Below are positions 6,475 to 14,469 of a stretch of DNA of 38,451 nucleotides, one piece after another. A program made the position numbers and the translations under genes. Each line of letters opens with the position of its first letter. The first letter of the stretch is position 1. Under the pieces are notes generated by a model. It had not been told where the DNA came from. It did no database searches and saw only the letters and a list, made by a program, of their open reading frames with translations. This stretch comes from Clostridia bacterium (GTDB taxonomy: Bacteria > Bacillota > Clostridia > Christensenellales > Borkfalkiaceae), in NCBI GenBank assembly GCA_021205485.1, contig JAJPXK010000128.1, positions 1 to 38,451 of the forward strand, read 5' to 3'.

Positions 6475-7675
6475 CGGTGTCCCCTGCTTTGTTCTCTTTT
6501 TCCGCCGCAAGCTTTAAAGCGGCTTCGGCCTGCTCCTTTTCAAGGCGGGCGTATTCCGCGTTCTCTTCCTCGGTATTGTAGAGGTGGCAGGCGCAGAAGT
6601 GCCCCTCCTCCACTTCCTTATATACGGGATCGAACTTGGAGCATATATCCATACAGCTTTCGCAGCGGGTATGGAATTTACAGCCCTTAGGAGGATTTAC
6701 AGGCGAGGGTATGTCGCCCTTTAAGATGATTCTGTTCATCTTTACGTGAGGGTTAGGCACGGGTACGGCGGAGAACAGGGCCTTGGTATAAGGGTGAAGG
6801 GTATTGTCAAAAATCCTCTCCTTAGAGCCGTATTCTACCATACTGCCGAGGTACATAACGCCTACGTCGTCGGATATGTGCTTTACAACCGACAGATCGT
6901 GCGAAATAAAGACATAAGTAAGCCCGAGCTCTTCCTGAAGCTCTTTAAGCATATTTATAATCTGCGCCTGGATAGAGACGTCCAGCGCGGAGACGGGCTC
7001 GTCGCAGATAACCAGTTCGGGCTTTAACGCGAGCGCCCTGGCTATACATATACGCTGCCTCTGCCCGCCCGAAAATTCATGAGGGTAACGCCCGTAATAA
7101 TGCGACTGCAGGCCGCACATCTTCATTACGTTTAAGACGTATTCCTGGTAATTTTCTTTGGTGCAAAGCTTATGGTGCAGGGCCGCCTCGCCTATTATCG
7201 CGCCTACCGTAAGACGGGGGGATAAACTTGCGTAAGGGTCCTGGAAAATCATCTGCATATTAGGGCGGAGTTTGTTGAATTCGCCCTCTGAAAGGGCGGA
7301 AACTTTTTGCCCTTTAAACCATACATCGCCGCCTGTGATGTCGTAAAGGCGTAAAACCGTTCTGCCCATAGTGGTTTTGCCGCATCCGCTTTCGCCTACT
7401 ATGCCAAGAGTCTTGCCCTTTTTTACTTTAAACGAAACGCCGTCCACCGCCTTTAAAAAAGCCGTAGGCTTGCCTAAAAGGTTTTTGTCCGTAACGAAAT
7501 ATTTTTTTAAATCCACAACCTCTAACAGGGGATCTGTCTCGGGGTCGTAAGGGCGGGTTTCGTACACCTGCCCCTTGCGGGTTTTTACCGTTTTTTCAGG
7601 CTTTTCTTCGGATATAACCCCGCCCGCGGGAGTTCCGGCGGTTTCATCGGTTAAGTTTTTAACTGTTTCTTCCAT
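6458..7675 (-). CDS. oppF: Oligopeptide ABC transporter ATP-binding protein OppF
   Basis: A 405-aa cytosolic ATPase that pairs with OppD to power peptide import. Walker A GESGCGKT is at 94-101, the Q-loop in IFQDP near 143-147, the ABC signature SGGQR at 202-206, Walker B LVICDE at 221-226 and the H-loop His at 259. The region after about 300 is the oligopeptide C-terminal domain with a Cys-rich patch (C332, C338, C341, C345, C361, C363), as in Opp/Dpp ATPases that bind a metal or Fe-S cluster. A 45-residue charged N-terminal extension precedes the ABC domain. The gene overlaps oppD by 17 nt and the following small gene by 17 nt. Peptide or nickel importers share these features; the OppA next door favours peptides. 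Confidence 0.93.
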   Translation of the reverse strand: MEETVKNLTDETAGTPAGGVISEEKPEKTVKTRKGQVYETRPYDPETDPLLEVVDLKKYFVTDKNLLGKPTAFLKAVDGVSFKVKKGKTLGIVGESGCGKTTMGRTVLRLYDITGGDVWFKGQKVSALSEGEFNKLRPNMQMIFQDPYASLSPRLTVGAIIGEAALHHKLCTKENYQEYVLNVMKMCGLQSHYYGRYPHEFSGGQRQRICIARALALKPELVICDEPVSALDVSIQAQIINMLKELQEELGLTYVFISHDLSVVKHISDDVGVMYLGSMVEYGSKERIFDNTLHPYTKALFSAVPVPNPHVKMNRIILKGDIPSPVNPPKGCKFHTRCESCMDICSKFDPVYKEVEEGHFCACHLYNTEEENAEYARLEKEQAEAALKLAAEKENKAGDTDAAKA

Positions 7676-8993
7676 CAGTTTTCTCCTCGTCGGGCGCCGC
7701 TTTCGCAGCCATATCTCTGTACAGATAGCAGGAAACGCTGTGCGTGTCGCTCACCTTGATAAGTTCGGGATATTCGCCGGCGCACTCCTCCTTGCACATC
7801 TCGCATCTGTCGCGGAAATAGCAATAATTCGGCATATCTATAGGGTTAGGAACAAAGCCCGGTATGCAGTAGAGCTTGTCTACGTCGCCGTCTACGGTAG
7901 GCTTGCTCTTTTGCAGGCCTATGGTGTACGGGTGAAGGGGCCTGTCGTAGATATCCTCCGCCGTGCCCATCTCTATAATCTTGCCCGCGTACATTACAAC
8001 CACGTAGTCGGCCATCTCGGCCACAACGCCTAAATCGTGCGTAATAAGCATAATGCTGCCATTTATCTTGCCCTTGATCTCCCTTAAAAGGTCGAGTATC
8101 TGAGCCTGTATGGTAACGTCAAGCGCGGTGGTAGGTTCGTCGGCGACTATTAAACGCGGGTTGCACAACAGGGCCATGGCTATCATAACCCTCTGGCGCA
8201 TACCGCCCGAAAGCTCGTGCGGGTATTTTTTATACACGCCCTCGGGGTCGGCGATTCCTACTAAGTTGAGCATTCTTATGCTGTGCTCTTTGACGTCTTT
8301 TTTGGATATTCCCTGTATATGAAGCCTGCCTACCTCGTCAAGCTGGTTGCCTATGGTAAACACGGGGTTTAAAGAGGTCATCGGCTCCTGGAAAATCATA
8401 GAAATTTCCCTGCCGCGGATCATTCGCATAATCTCGGTAGGCATTTTTGCGATGTCTACAACCTTTTCTTCCATCTCGTAGACATAGCCGCCAAGCTCGT
8501 TCCTCTTTATTACAGGCTTGCCCTTGCTGTTGAGTTTAGGCTTCTCTACCCCGTCTACCACTTCCGTCTCGTATACGGGTATCTTTTTGCCGTGTTTATC
8601 GAGCTTGAACATATTGGAGCGGAAGCGTATGCTGCCGCTTACAATCTGGCCGCTCGGGGCCTGCACAAGCTGCATAAGCGAAAGGGAAGTTACGCTTTTG
8701 CCGCAGCCGCTTTCGCCTACCACGCCTACGGTAGAGCCCGCGGGTATGTTGAAAGTAACGCCGTTTACCGCCTTGACCGTACCGGTATCGGTAAAAAAGT
8801 AGGTGTGAAGGTCCTCAAACTCTACGATGTTGTTCGGGTCCTTCATTTCGGTGACGTACTCGCTTTCCTTCGCCTTGCGTTTTTTGTACTTTTCGTACTT
8901 TCGCATCTGCCTGGAATTTTCTTTGGCGATGGCCTTTGACTCTTTGCCCGTTATATAATGCTGTTTGCTTTCCTCTTTAAGATTATCAGCCAT
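7659..8993 (-). CDS. oppD: Oligopeptide ABC transporter ATP-binding protein OppD, with an internal insertion
   Basis: A 444-aa ATPase partner of OppF. Walker A GESGCGKS is at 93-100, the Q-loop in IFQEPMTSLNP at 200-210, the signature LSGGM at 261-265, Walker B LIVADE at 281-286 and the H-loop His at 319. The C-terminal oligopeptide domain has Cys at 376, 391, 397, 400, 404 and 422. Two oddities: a strongly basic, probably coiled N-terminal extension (about 10-45), and an insertion of about 55 residues (about 124-180, charged, with VIKRNELGG) between Walker A and the Q-loop, where relatives have a short beta hairpin. The ribosome site GAGGTAG overlaps the oppC stop, 3 nt before the ATG, so expression is coupled. 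Confidence 0.93.
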   Translation of the reverse strand: MADNLKEESKQHYITGKESKAIAKENSRQMRKYEKYKKRKAKESEYVTEMKDPNNIVEFEDLHTYFFTDTGTVKAVNGVTFNIPAGSTVGVVGESGCGKSVTSLSLMQLVQAPSGQIVSGSIRFRSNMFKLDKHGKKIPVYETEVVDGVEKPKLNSKGKPVIKRNELGGYVYEMEEKVVDIAKMPTEIMRMIRGREISMIFQEPMTSLNPVFTIGNQLDEVGRLHIQGISKKDVKEHSIRMLNLVGIADPEGVYKKYPHELSGGMRQRVMIAMALLCNPRLIVADEPTTALDVTIQAQILDLLREIKGKINGSIMLITHDLGVVAEMADYVVVMYAGKIIEMGTAEDIYDRPLHPYTIGLQKSKPTVDGDVDKLYCIPGFVPNPIDMPNYCYFRDRCEMCKEECAGEYPELIKVSDTHSVSCYLYRDMAAKAAPDEEKTDGRNS

Positions 8994-8996
8994 ATG

Positions 8997-10115
8997 CTAC
9001 CTCTTCATTTTCGGGTCGAAGGCGTCCCTCAGTCCGTCGCCGACAAAGTTAAACGCAAGCACCGCCAGCGTTATGCACACGCCCGCGCCAAGCCAGAAGT
9101 TCGGGTAATACTTAAGGTTAGACATATTCGACGCAGTTTCTATCATGGTGCCCCATGTGGCCGTGCCTAAAGGCGCGCCAAGCCCTAAGTAACCTAAAGT
9201 CGCCTCCATAAGTATTACGCTGCCAAGGCCTAAAGTCATCGAGACGATAAGCTGAGGTATAACGTTCGGGATAAGATGCCTGAATATTTTTGAACTTGTG
9301 GACAGACCCGAACACTTTGCGGCGAGCATAAAGTCTTGCTCCCTCAGGGATAGGATCTGCCCTCGGACAAGCCTCGCCGTGCCGCCCCAGCTCATAAGAG
9401 ACAGAATAAGCATCATATAATACAGCTTGTCTATCGTGGTTATGTTGTCGAAAACTACCGACAGAATTAAAAGTATAGGCAGCGACGGTATGCAGGCCAA
9501 TACGTCTACAATACGCATTATAAGGTTGTCTACCCAGCCGCCGAAGTAACCGGCGAGGCCGCCGAGCACAACGCCTATAGCCGTCTCTACAATAACTACA
9601 ACAAAGCCTATGGTAAGCGATACCCTGCCGCCGTACATAAGGCGGGTGAATATATCCCAGCCGTGAGAGTCGGTGCCCATCCAGTGGTCCCAGCTTATGC
9701 CCGCGTTGGCGTTGTTTGCGGGGGTTGTTTCGCTTACAAAGTAAACGTAATGTATGATAAGGTCGCCGCTTTCGTCGTAAACAAGGTTGCCAGCGGCGTC
9801 TCTTTCGTAGTAAGACGTCAGAAGGTCAAATACATAAATAGTGCTGTTGGAATCTACGTTGAAGTCAACTTGTTTTTCACCCCAGGGCGAGAAAAGCGGG
9901 CCTACAAAGCAGAATAAAACAAGTAAAAGCAATATTACAAGCCCTATTACCGAAAGTTTGGAACGGAAAAACCTTTTGGCTACCGTACGCCCGGGCGATA
10001 AAACCTTGACCCTGTCGTTTAAATTTACGCCGTGGAGATTGTCGTTGAAGTTTCCGCCTTCTTCCGAGGGGTTCTCCGCCGCCTCGGGGGCGTTGTCTAA
10101 TTTTTTATCTTCCAT
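8997..10115 (-). CDS. oppC: Oligopeptide ABC transporter permease OppC
   Basis: A 372-aa inner-membrane permease. Residues 1-50 are a soluble acidic N-terminus, helix 1 is at about 54-74, and the BPD_transp_1 core runs from about 165 to 365. The EAA loop that docks on the ATPases is visible at about 262-283 (FMLAAKCSGLSTSSKIFRHL). The outward loop between helix 1 and the core is long (about 75-160, YYERDAAGNLVYDESGDL), larger than the usual OppC loop and possibly in contact with the enlarged OppA. The family ending GDGLRDAFDPKMKR is present. GAGGTGA precedes the ATG, and oppB ends 9 nt upstream. Confidence 0.93.
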   Translation of the reverse strand: MEDKKLDNAPEAAENPSEEGGNFNDNLHGVNLNDRVKVLSPGRTVAKRFFRSKLSVIGLVILLLLVLFCFVGPLFSPWGEKQVDFNVDSNSTIYVFDLLTSYYERDAAGNLVYDESGDLIIHYVYFVSETTPANNANAGISWDHWMGTDSHGWDIFTRLMYGGRVSLTIGFVVVIVETAIGVVLGGLAGYFGGWVDNLIMRIVDVLACIPSLPILLILSVVFDNITTIDKLYYMMLILSLMSWGGTARLVRGQILSLREQDFMLAAKCSGLSTSSKIFRHLIPNVIPQLIVSMTLGLGSVILMEATLGYLGLGAPLGTATWGTMIETASNMSNLKYYPNFWLGAGVCITLAVLAFNFVGDGLRDAFDPKMKR

Positions 10116-10124
10116 AACTCACCT

Positions 10125-11129
10125 CTATTTCGTAAGTTTGACGCGGGGGTCAACCAATGCGTACGCAAGGTCGGATAGCAGTATGCCTATAACTGTAAGC
10201 ACGGCGATAAACATGTTGTACCCCATTATAAAGGGTATATCGCCCGCGCTCAGCGCCGAATACGCTATGTTGCCTATGCCCGGCAGGTTGAATACAGTCT
10301 CGGTAATCATCGCGCCGCCGAAAAGCCCCGGCAGCGTGCCTGCTAGCATCGTAACAAGCGGTATCATAGTGTTGCGGAAAACGTGTTTATACACAACCTT
10401 AGTTTCTGAAAGGCCCTTGGCCCTCGCCGTACGTATATAATCTGCCGACAGAACTTCAAGCGTGTTGGTACGCATATATCTTATGGTAGAACCTACATTC
10501 AGAACAACAAGCACAAACATTGGCAAAACAAGGTGCCAGAGCATATCGCCGAGGCGTTCCCAGAAGGTGGCGTCTGTAGGAAGGTCTGCCGAATACAGGC
10601 CGCCCGAGGCGTCAAACCAGCCTAAATCCACGCCGAACCACTTTATAAGAAGGTTGCCGAGGAAGAACGAAGGGAACGAGATGCCAATCATAACCAATAC
10701 CGTAACAACGTAGTCAAGCTTGCCGTACTGGTTGCAGGCGCATTTGATGCCGAGGGGAATGGCTATTATAAGCTCGAGTATGAGCGAAACAAAGGATATG
10801 CCGAAGGATACGCCCATGTTTTTGAATATCATATCGCTTACTTCCATGCCCGAAGTCCAGCTTGTTCCAAGGTCGCCCTGTAAAATATTGCCGAGCCAGG
10901 TAAAGTACCCCGTGATAATGCCTTTGAACGTGGTAACTTCTTCAAGCCCGTACGCCGCATAGAATTGCGCCTTGATTTCAGGGTCTAACGCGCCCGTTGT
11001 GGATAATGCCGCCAGCTTTGAGTCTATAATAGTTACAGGCATACATCTTACCAGAGCGTAAAGAATTACCGATACGCCGAACAAGATGAATACGGCAAGC
11101 AATAGCCTTTTGATTATATATTTTGCCAT
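10125..11129 (-). CDS. oppB: Oligopeptide ABC transporter permease OppB
   Basis: From the ATG at 11129 the product is 334 aa and opens with the classic MAKYIIKRLLLAVFILFGVSV first helix. The EAA loop ADYIRTARAKGLSE and FRNTMIPLVT lies at about 235-265, and the C-terminus (DLAYALVDPRVKL) matches the family. It forms the membrane channel with OppC. A GTG at 11159 would add 10 residues but fits the family less well; GGAG at 11141-11144 serves the ATG. It is cut off from oppA, the upstream gene of the set, by more than 550 bp packed with repeats. No separate promoter was found, so it may rely on read-through from oppA. Confidence 0.93.
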   Translation of the reverse strand: MAKYIIKRLLLAVFILFGVSVILYALVRCMPVTIIDSKLAALSTTGALDPEIKAQFYAAYGLEEVTTFKGIITGYFTWLGNILQGDLGTSWTSGMEVSDMIFKNMGVSFGISFVSLILELIIAIPLGIKCACNQYGKLDYVVTVLVMIGISFPSFFLGNLLIKWFGVDLGWFDASGGLYSADLPTDATFWERLGDMLWHLVLPMFVLVVLNVGSTIRYMRTNTLEVLSADYIRTARAKGLSETKVVYKHVFRNTMIPLVTMLAGTLPGLFGGAMITETVFNLPGIGNIAYSALSAGDIPFIMGYNMFIAVLTVIGILLSDLAYALVDPRVKLTK

Positions 11130-11210
11130 TGTGAGTAAAACTCCATAAATTCCCGTCACTTTTCCGTTTTTTGTAAGCGACGTTTGTGTGTTTTTGTTCT
11201 GTTTGAAACC

Positions 11211-11406
11211 CCGTCCACCGCAAGCGGTCCCCCCTCCCTAAAAGGGGAGGCTATATTGCGGTATTAAGGCTTCCCCTTGAGGGGAAGCTGTCACGTTAGT
11301 GACTGATGAGGTGTTTCTAAATAATTATGTTGCTCCACCGCTTTTACAAGGGCGGATTTTTCCACCTCATTCCCCCCTTCGGGGTACCTTCCCTTGAGGG
11401 GAAGGC
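11211..11406. repeat. Family-2 palindromic repeats, including one paired inverted element
   Basis: Three related units: an inverted unit at 11211-11251 (hairpin CCGCAAGCGG, then CCCTCCCTAAAAGGGGAGG), a direct unit at 11268-11313 (CTTCCCCTTGAGGGGAAG, hairpin GTCACGTTAGTGAC, ending GATGAGGTG) and an inverted unit at 11363-11406 that starts CACCTCAT and ends TTGAGGGGAAGGC. The last two face each other over an AT-rich spacer and form one element of about 139 bp. No open reading frame of interest. Confidence 0.75.
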
Positions 11407-11413
11407 AAGGTCC

Positions 11414-11605
11414 GTCATTGCGAGCGTAGCGTGGCAATCTCGCGGGAGCGTTAGCGGCTCGCGGAAAGCCAAGCCATTTAAGGCTTCAGATTTCGTTTTC
11501 ACCTTATAATAAACGTTATTATTTTTAAATAACTAATGTGCAGCCAAGCCTGCTGGTCGCGAGTCCTCGCGGGATTGCCACGGGGTAGAGACCCCTCGCA
11601 ATGAC
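11414..11605. repeat. MITE-like element, family 1, copy A
   Basis: A 192-bp element. The direct arm (11414-11473) starts GTCATTGCGAG, continues GGCAATCTCGCGGGA and ends GGAAAGCCAAG. The core is AT-rich (about 11474-11540, with TTATTATTTTTAAATAA). The inverted arm (11541-11605) ends CTCGCAATGAC and has its own hairpins (CGCGAGTCCTCGCG at 11558-11571, GGGGTAGAGACCCC at 11582-11595). Copies B and C lie at 30974-31181 and 34095-34297. No target duplication is obvious. Confidence 0.8.
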
Positions 11606-11625
11606 GCAGTGGCTTCTGCCCCTCT

Positions 11626-11677
11626 GTCATTCTGAGCGAAGTCGAAGAATCTCGCGGGTACCCGCGGAAAGCCAAGC
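11626..11677 (+). repeat. Single family-1 variant arm (GTCATTCTGAGCG type)
   Basis: This unit starts GTCATTCTGAGCGAAGTCGA, then joins the tail shared with family 1: TCTCGCGG, hairpin CGCGGGTACCCGCG (11653-11666) and GGAAAGCCAAGC. It ends 16 nt before the oppA stop codon and has no opposing arm. Confidence 0.75.
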
Positions 11678-11692
11678 TTATTCAACTGCAAA

Positions 11693-14428
11693 TCAATTAT
11701 AGTCAATTTCCCAGATGCGGTCTACAAGAGAAGCGTAGCAAGAATAATCAAGGTTTAACGTACTCTTGTTTATAACCACCTGGTTGAACACCTCGTTATC
11801 CTTCCTCTGGTAGGTAGGCAGTTCCACCGCAAGCTCCATTACATAGTCCAAAGCCGTGCTGTAGTATGCCTTTCTTGAAGACTGAAGGTTGGTTTCCCTC
11901 GCCTTGTCTATAACGTCGCTGAGTTTAACTATAATGTTGTATTCGTAAGACCATTTCGTAGGGTTGGCTAAAATTTCGGAATAGTTCCAGTTGTTGACGC
12001 TGCTCGCGGTGCTGTCCATATGGTAAACCTGATACATATCGGGGTCTACTGCGGAAGTCCAAGCCGCCGCCCATACTTCAAGGTTGCCCGTTGTGAGCTT
12101 ATTGAGGGCCGTAGTATCTGTTTTAACGGTGATATCAAAGCCGCACTGTTCAAGAATTTCTTCCGCCTGCGTAAACATATCGTAAGCGGGGTGGTCGGTG
12201 GTGTCGCCAGCTATGGTAAACGTAAACTTACAGGTGGTTGTTCCGTTTGTATAGATGCCGTCGCTGCCAAGTTTATAACCCGCGCTCTCTACCAGTTCTG
12301 TTATCGTTGACACGCTGGTAGTATATTTATAGTACGCCGTGCAGTTTTCGGGATAGGCCCAGGAGGTCTTGCTCATCGGGCGGTAGATAGTCTGCGAATA
12401 CGCCGTAGAGTAATATAATGTTGTAGGCAGCGAGGTATTCATCGCCATCATAATGGCCTGCCTTATTTCTACGTCGGGCACATATTTAGGGTTGACGCCT
12501 ACATAGCCGTAGCCGCTTGTGTCGTACAGCGTTGATGAGTCAAGGCTGGAATACCTATTTAGTTCTTGCTTGTTTGTGGTTGTCGCCGAAGGCGTGCCGT
12601 AGTCTACATTGTTCGTAGTAAGGGCGTTTACTACGCTGTTGTCGCTCATTTCGATATATCTTACATATTTTATAATGGCATTGTGTATGCCGGTGCCCGT
12701 TGTATAGAAATTAGTATTGCGGACGTAGTAAACCGTCTTGTTGGTCCAGAAAGTATCTTTTGTGCCATCGCCGCCGCTTGAGTCGGAGGCCTTGTAGGGG
12801 CCCGCGCCTACGGGCAAGCCGTTTTTGGCTGTCGCCTGCACTACTGAAGAATAGAAGTCGCTTCTGCCGTATTCCACACCGAATTCGGTAAGGGTGTATT
12901 TATCACCCTTTTCGTAAGCTGTTTTATAAGCCGCGTAGTCGGCTTCAGCGGCCGCAACATAATCCTTTGTCACATTGGTTTCAGGGTCTGTCCATGTGCC
13001 TGAATAATAATGAAGGGGACATACTGTAAACGCAAAGTTGTACAAAGCTTTAGGGTCAACGCCGTTTATTCTTATTTTTAATACGTCGTAATCTGCGCCA
13101 AGGTCGGTGCCGTTGAAGGAAGATACCCTCTCTACCGTTACGCCCGAGATTGTTTCTACCTGAAGCGAACCGTCGTCCTTTTTAAGGCTTGCAAAGTAGG
13201 CGCTCCTGGCCTCGCTGGCAAATTCGGTGACGGCGTTGCTCGCCGTGCCCCAGTACTGACAGATTTTTTTCAGATCGGTTTTATTGGTATTGGCCGATCC
13301 ATAGCCGCCTGTCATGGTTTCCCATACGTAGTTTATACAGAAGTCGCGCACAACGCACTCTATGGCGTTTTTTTCGGTATAGCCCTTATCTATATAAGCC
13401 TGTATGGCCTGAGTATCTGCCTTGGCGTCTGCTATATCTTCGGCGTAAGATGTTTCATCGTTAAGGGTTGTAACATATTTTCCGTCGCCATCCTTTTTTT
13501 CTACCGAGGCGCCGTTTTCATTCTTTTCGTACACGACTTCTATTACGCCTTCCTGAAGGTAATAGTACTGCCATGTTTCGGTAAAACTGTATTCAAAGGT
13601 ATCTTTATCGCGGCTGCCGAAGGTTTCTTCCGCGGTGGTCCAGTCAGAAGTAACTTCCTCTAAAAACAGCTCTTTTACAGTCTCGATATCGGCGAGAACC
13701 TGTTCTTCGTTATTAACCGTTTCTCCGTTGCAGTAGTCTATAATATCGTTGAGCCTCTGCTGGCCCTCGGTATTGAATGTTTCTGTAATCGAGTTTGTGG
13801 AATCGTCGTCAAGAGTAGGGTCCTGCGCGCGGTATGCCTTTAAACCCTGTATATCGTTGGAATAGAGGGTAGCCGAGCCCGTGTACGCCGTATCGATATT
13901 TACATACAGGCTGAAGAGCACGTCCATTACAGTGAGGTCGTAGCCGTCAGAGAACTTCATTCCGTTTTTAATAAGGAAGGAGTATTCGGTATATTCGGTA
14001 TTGCTGCTTGTAGCTACGTCCTGCGACATTACGTTGCCTTCTTCGTCGTATGATACCATAGTATAGTCTTTAACTACGGTAGGGTAATTTTCGCCGCAGA
14101 CAATGTTGCCGTTCTTATCGGTAGAGAGCATGCTGACCTGCGTCATGGATATTACAGTGCCGTCGTTGTTAGACGTGTAAAAGAAGGGGTTAAAGTTGCC
14201 GTCTATAGTGCTTATCGCCATTGTAAAGGGGCGGGTTTCGGCGTCGTAGCTTGTAGCGGTGCTTACGCCGTCTACCCCGACATCAGACGAGGATGATGAG
14301 GATGAAGACGAGGCCGAAGACGAATCGCTGGCGCTGGTGCCTGCGCCGCCGTCGCATCCCGTAATGGCAGAAACCGTAAGCAATGCGGCCGCAGCCAGAA
14401 CTAATCCTGTTTTGAGAAACTTTTTCAT
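11693..14428 (-). CDS. oppA: Oligopeptide-binding lipoprotein OppA, unusually large
   Basis: From the ATG at 14428 (CCTCC on the plus strand at 14439-14443 is its ribosome site) the product is 911 aa, against roughly 500-600 for typical members of the SBP_bac_5 family. The lipobox I-T-G-C ends at C25, followed by a Ser-rich tether (31-48). The SBP_bac_5 fold is visible: ETRPFTMAISTIDGNFNPFF near 64, EYSFLIKNGMKFSDG at 148-162, and late motifs such as PDVEIRQAIMMAMN and AAWTSAVDPD. An insertion of about 225 residues (about 205-430, acidic, helical in look) splits lobe I and has no counterpart I recognise. The protein should capture extracellular peptides for OppBCDF. It lies 41 nt after the 580-aa lipoprotein gene in one transcription unit. 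Confidence 0.9.
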   Translation of the reverse strand: MKKFLKTGLVLAAAALLTVSAITGCDGGAGTSASDSSSASSSSSSSSSDVGVDGVSTATSYDAETRPFTMAISTIDGNFNPFFYTSNNDGTVISMTQVSMLSTDKNGNIVCGENYPTVVKDYTMVSYDEEGNVMSQDVATSSNTEYTEYSFLIKNGMKFSDGYDLTVMDVLFSLYVNIDTAYTGSATLYSNDIQGLKAYRAQDPTLDDDSTNSITETFNTEGQQRLNDIIDYCNGETVNNEEQVLADIETVKELFLEEVTSDWTTAEETFGSRDKDTFEYSFTETWQYYYLQEGVIEVVYEKNENGASVEKKDGDGKYVTTLNDETSYAEDIADAKADTQAIQAYIDKGYTEKNAIECVVRDFCINYVWETMTGGYGSANTNKTDLKKICQYWGTASNAVTEFASEARSAYFASLKKDDGSLQVETISGVTVERVSSFNGTDLGADYDVLKIRINGVDPKALYNFAFTVCPLHYYSGTWTDPETNVTKDYVAAAEADYAAYKTAYEKGDKYTLTEFGVEYGRSDFYSSVVQATAKNGLPVGAGPYKASDSSGGDGTKDTFWTNKTVYYVRNTNFYTTGTGIHNAIIKYVRYIEMSDNSVVNALTTNNVDYGTPSATTTNKQELNRYSSLDSSTLYDTSGYGYVGVNPKYVPDVEIRQAIMMAMNTSLPTTLYYSTAYSQTIYRPMSKTSWAYPENCTAYYKYTTSVSTITELVESAGYKLGSDGIYTNGTTTCKFTFTIAGDTTDHPAYDMFTQAEEILEQCGFDITVKTDTTALNKLTTGNLEVWAAAWTSAVDPDMYQVYHMDSTASSVNNWNYSEILANPTKWSYEYNIIVKLSDVIDKARETNLQSSRKAYYSTALDYVMELAVELPTYQRKDNEVFNQVVINKSTLNLDYSCYASLVDRIWEIDYN

Positions 14429-14469
14429 TAAAGTTATTCCTCCGTTTTGTTTATGTTCACGGCAACCAG

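Noticed and set aside
11414..11677. CRISPR array in the repeat-rich gap
   Set aside because: Units occur in both orientations, vary in sequence and lack uniform spacers; no cas genes are nearby.
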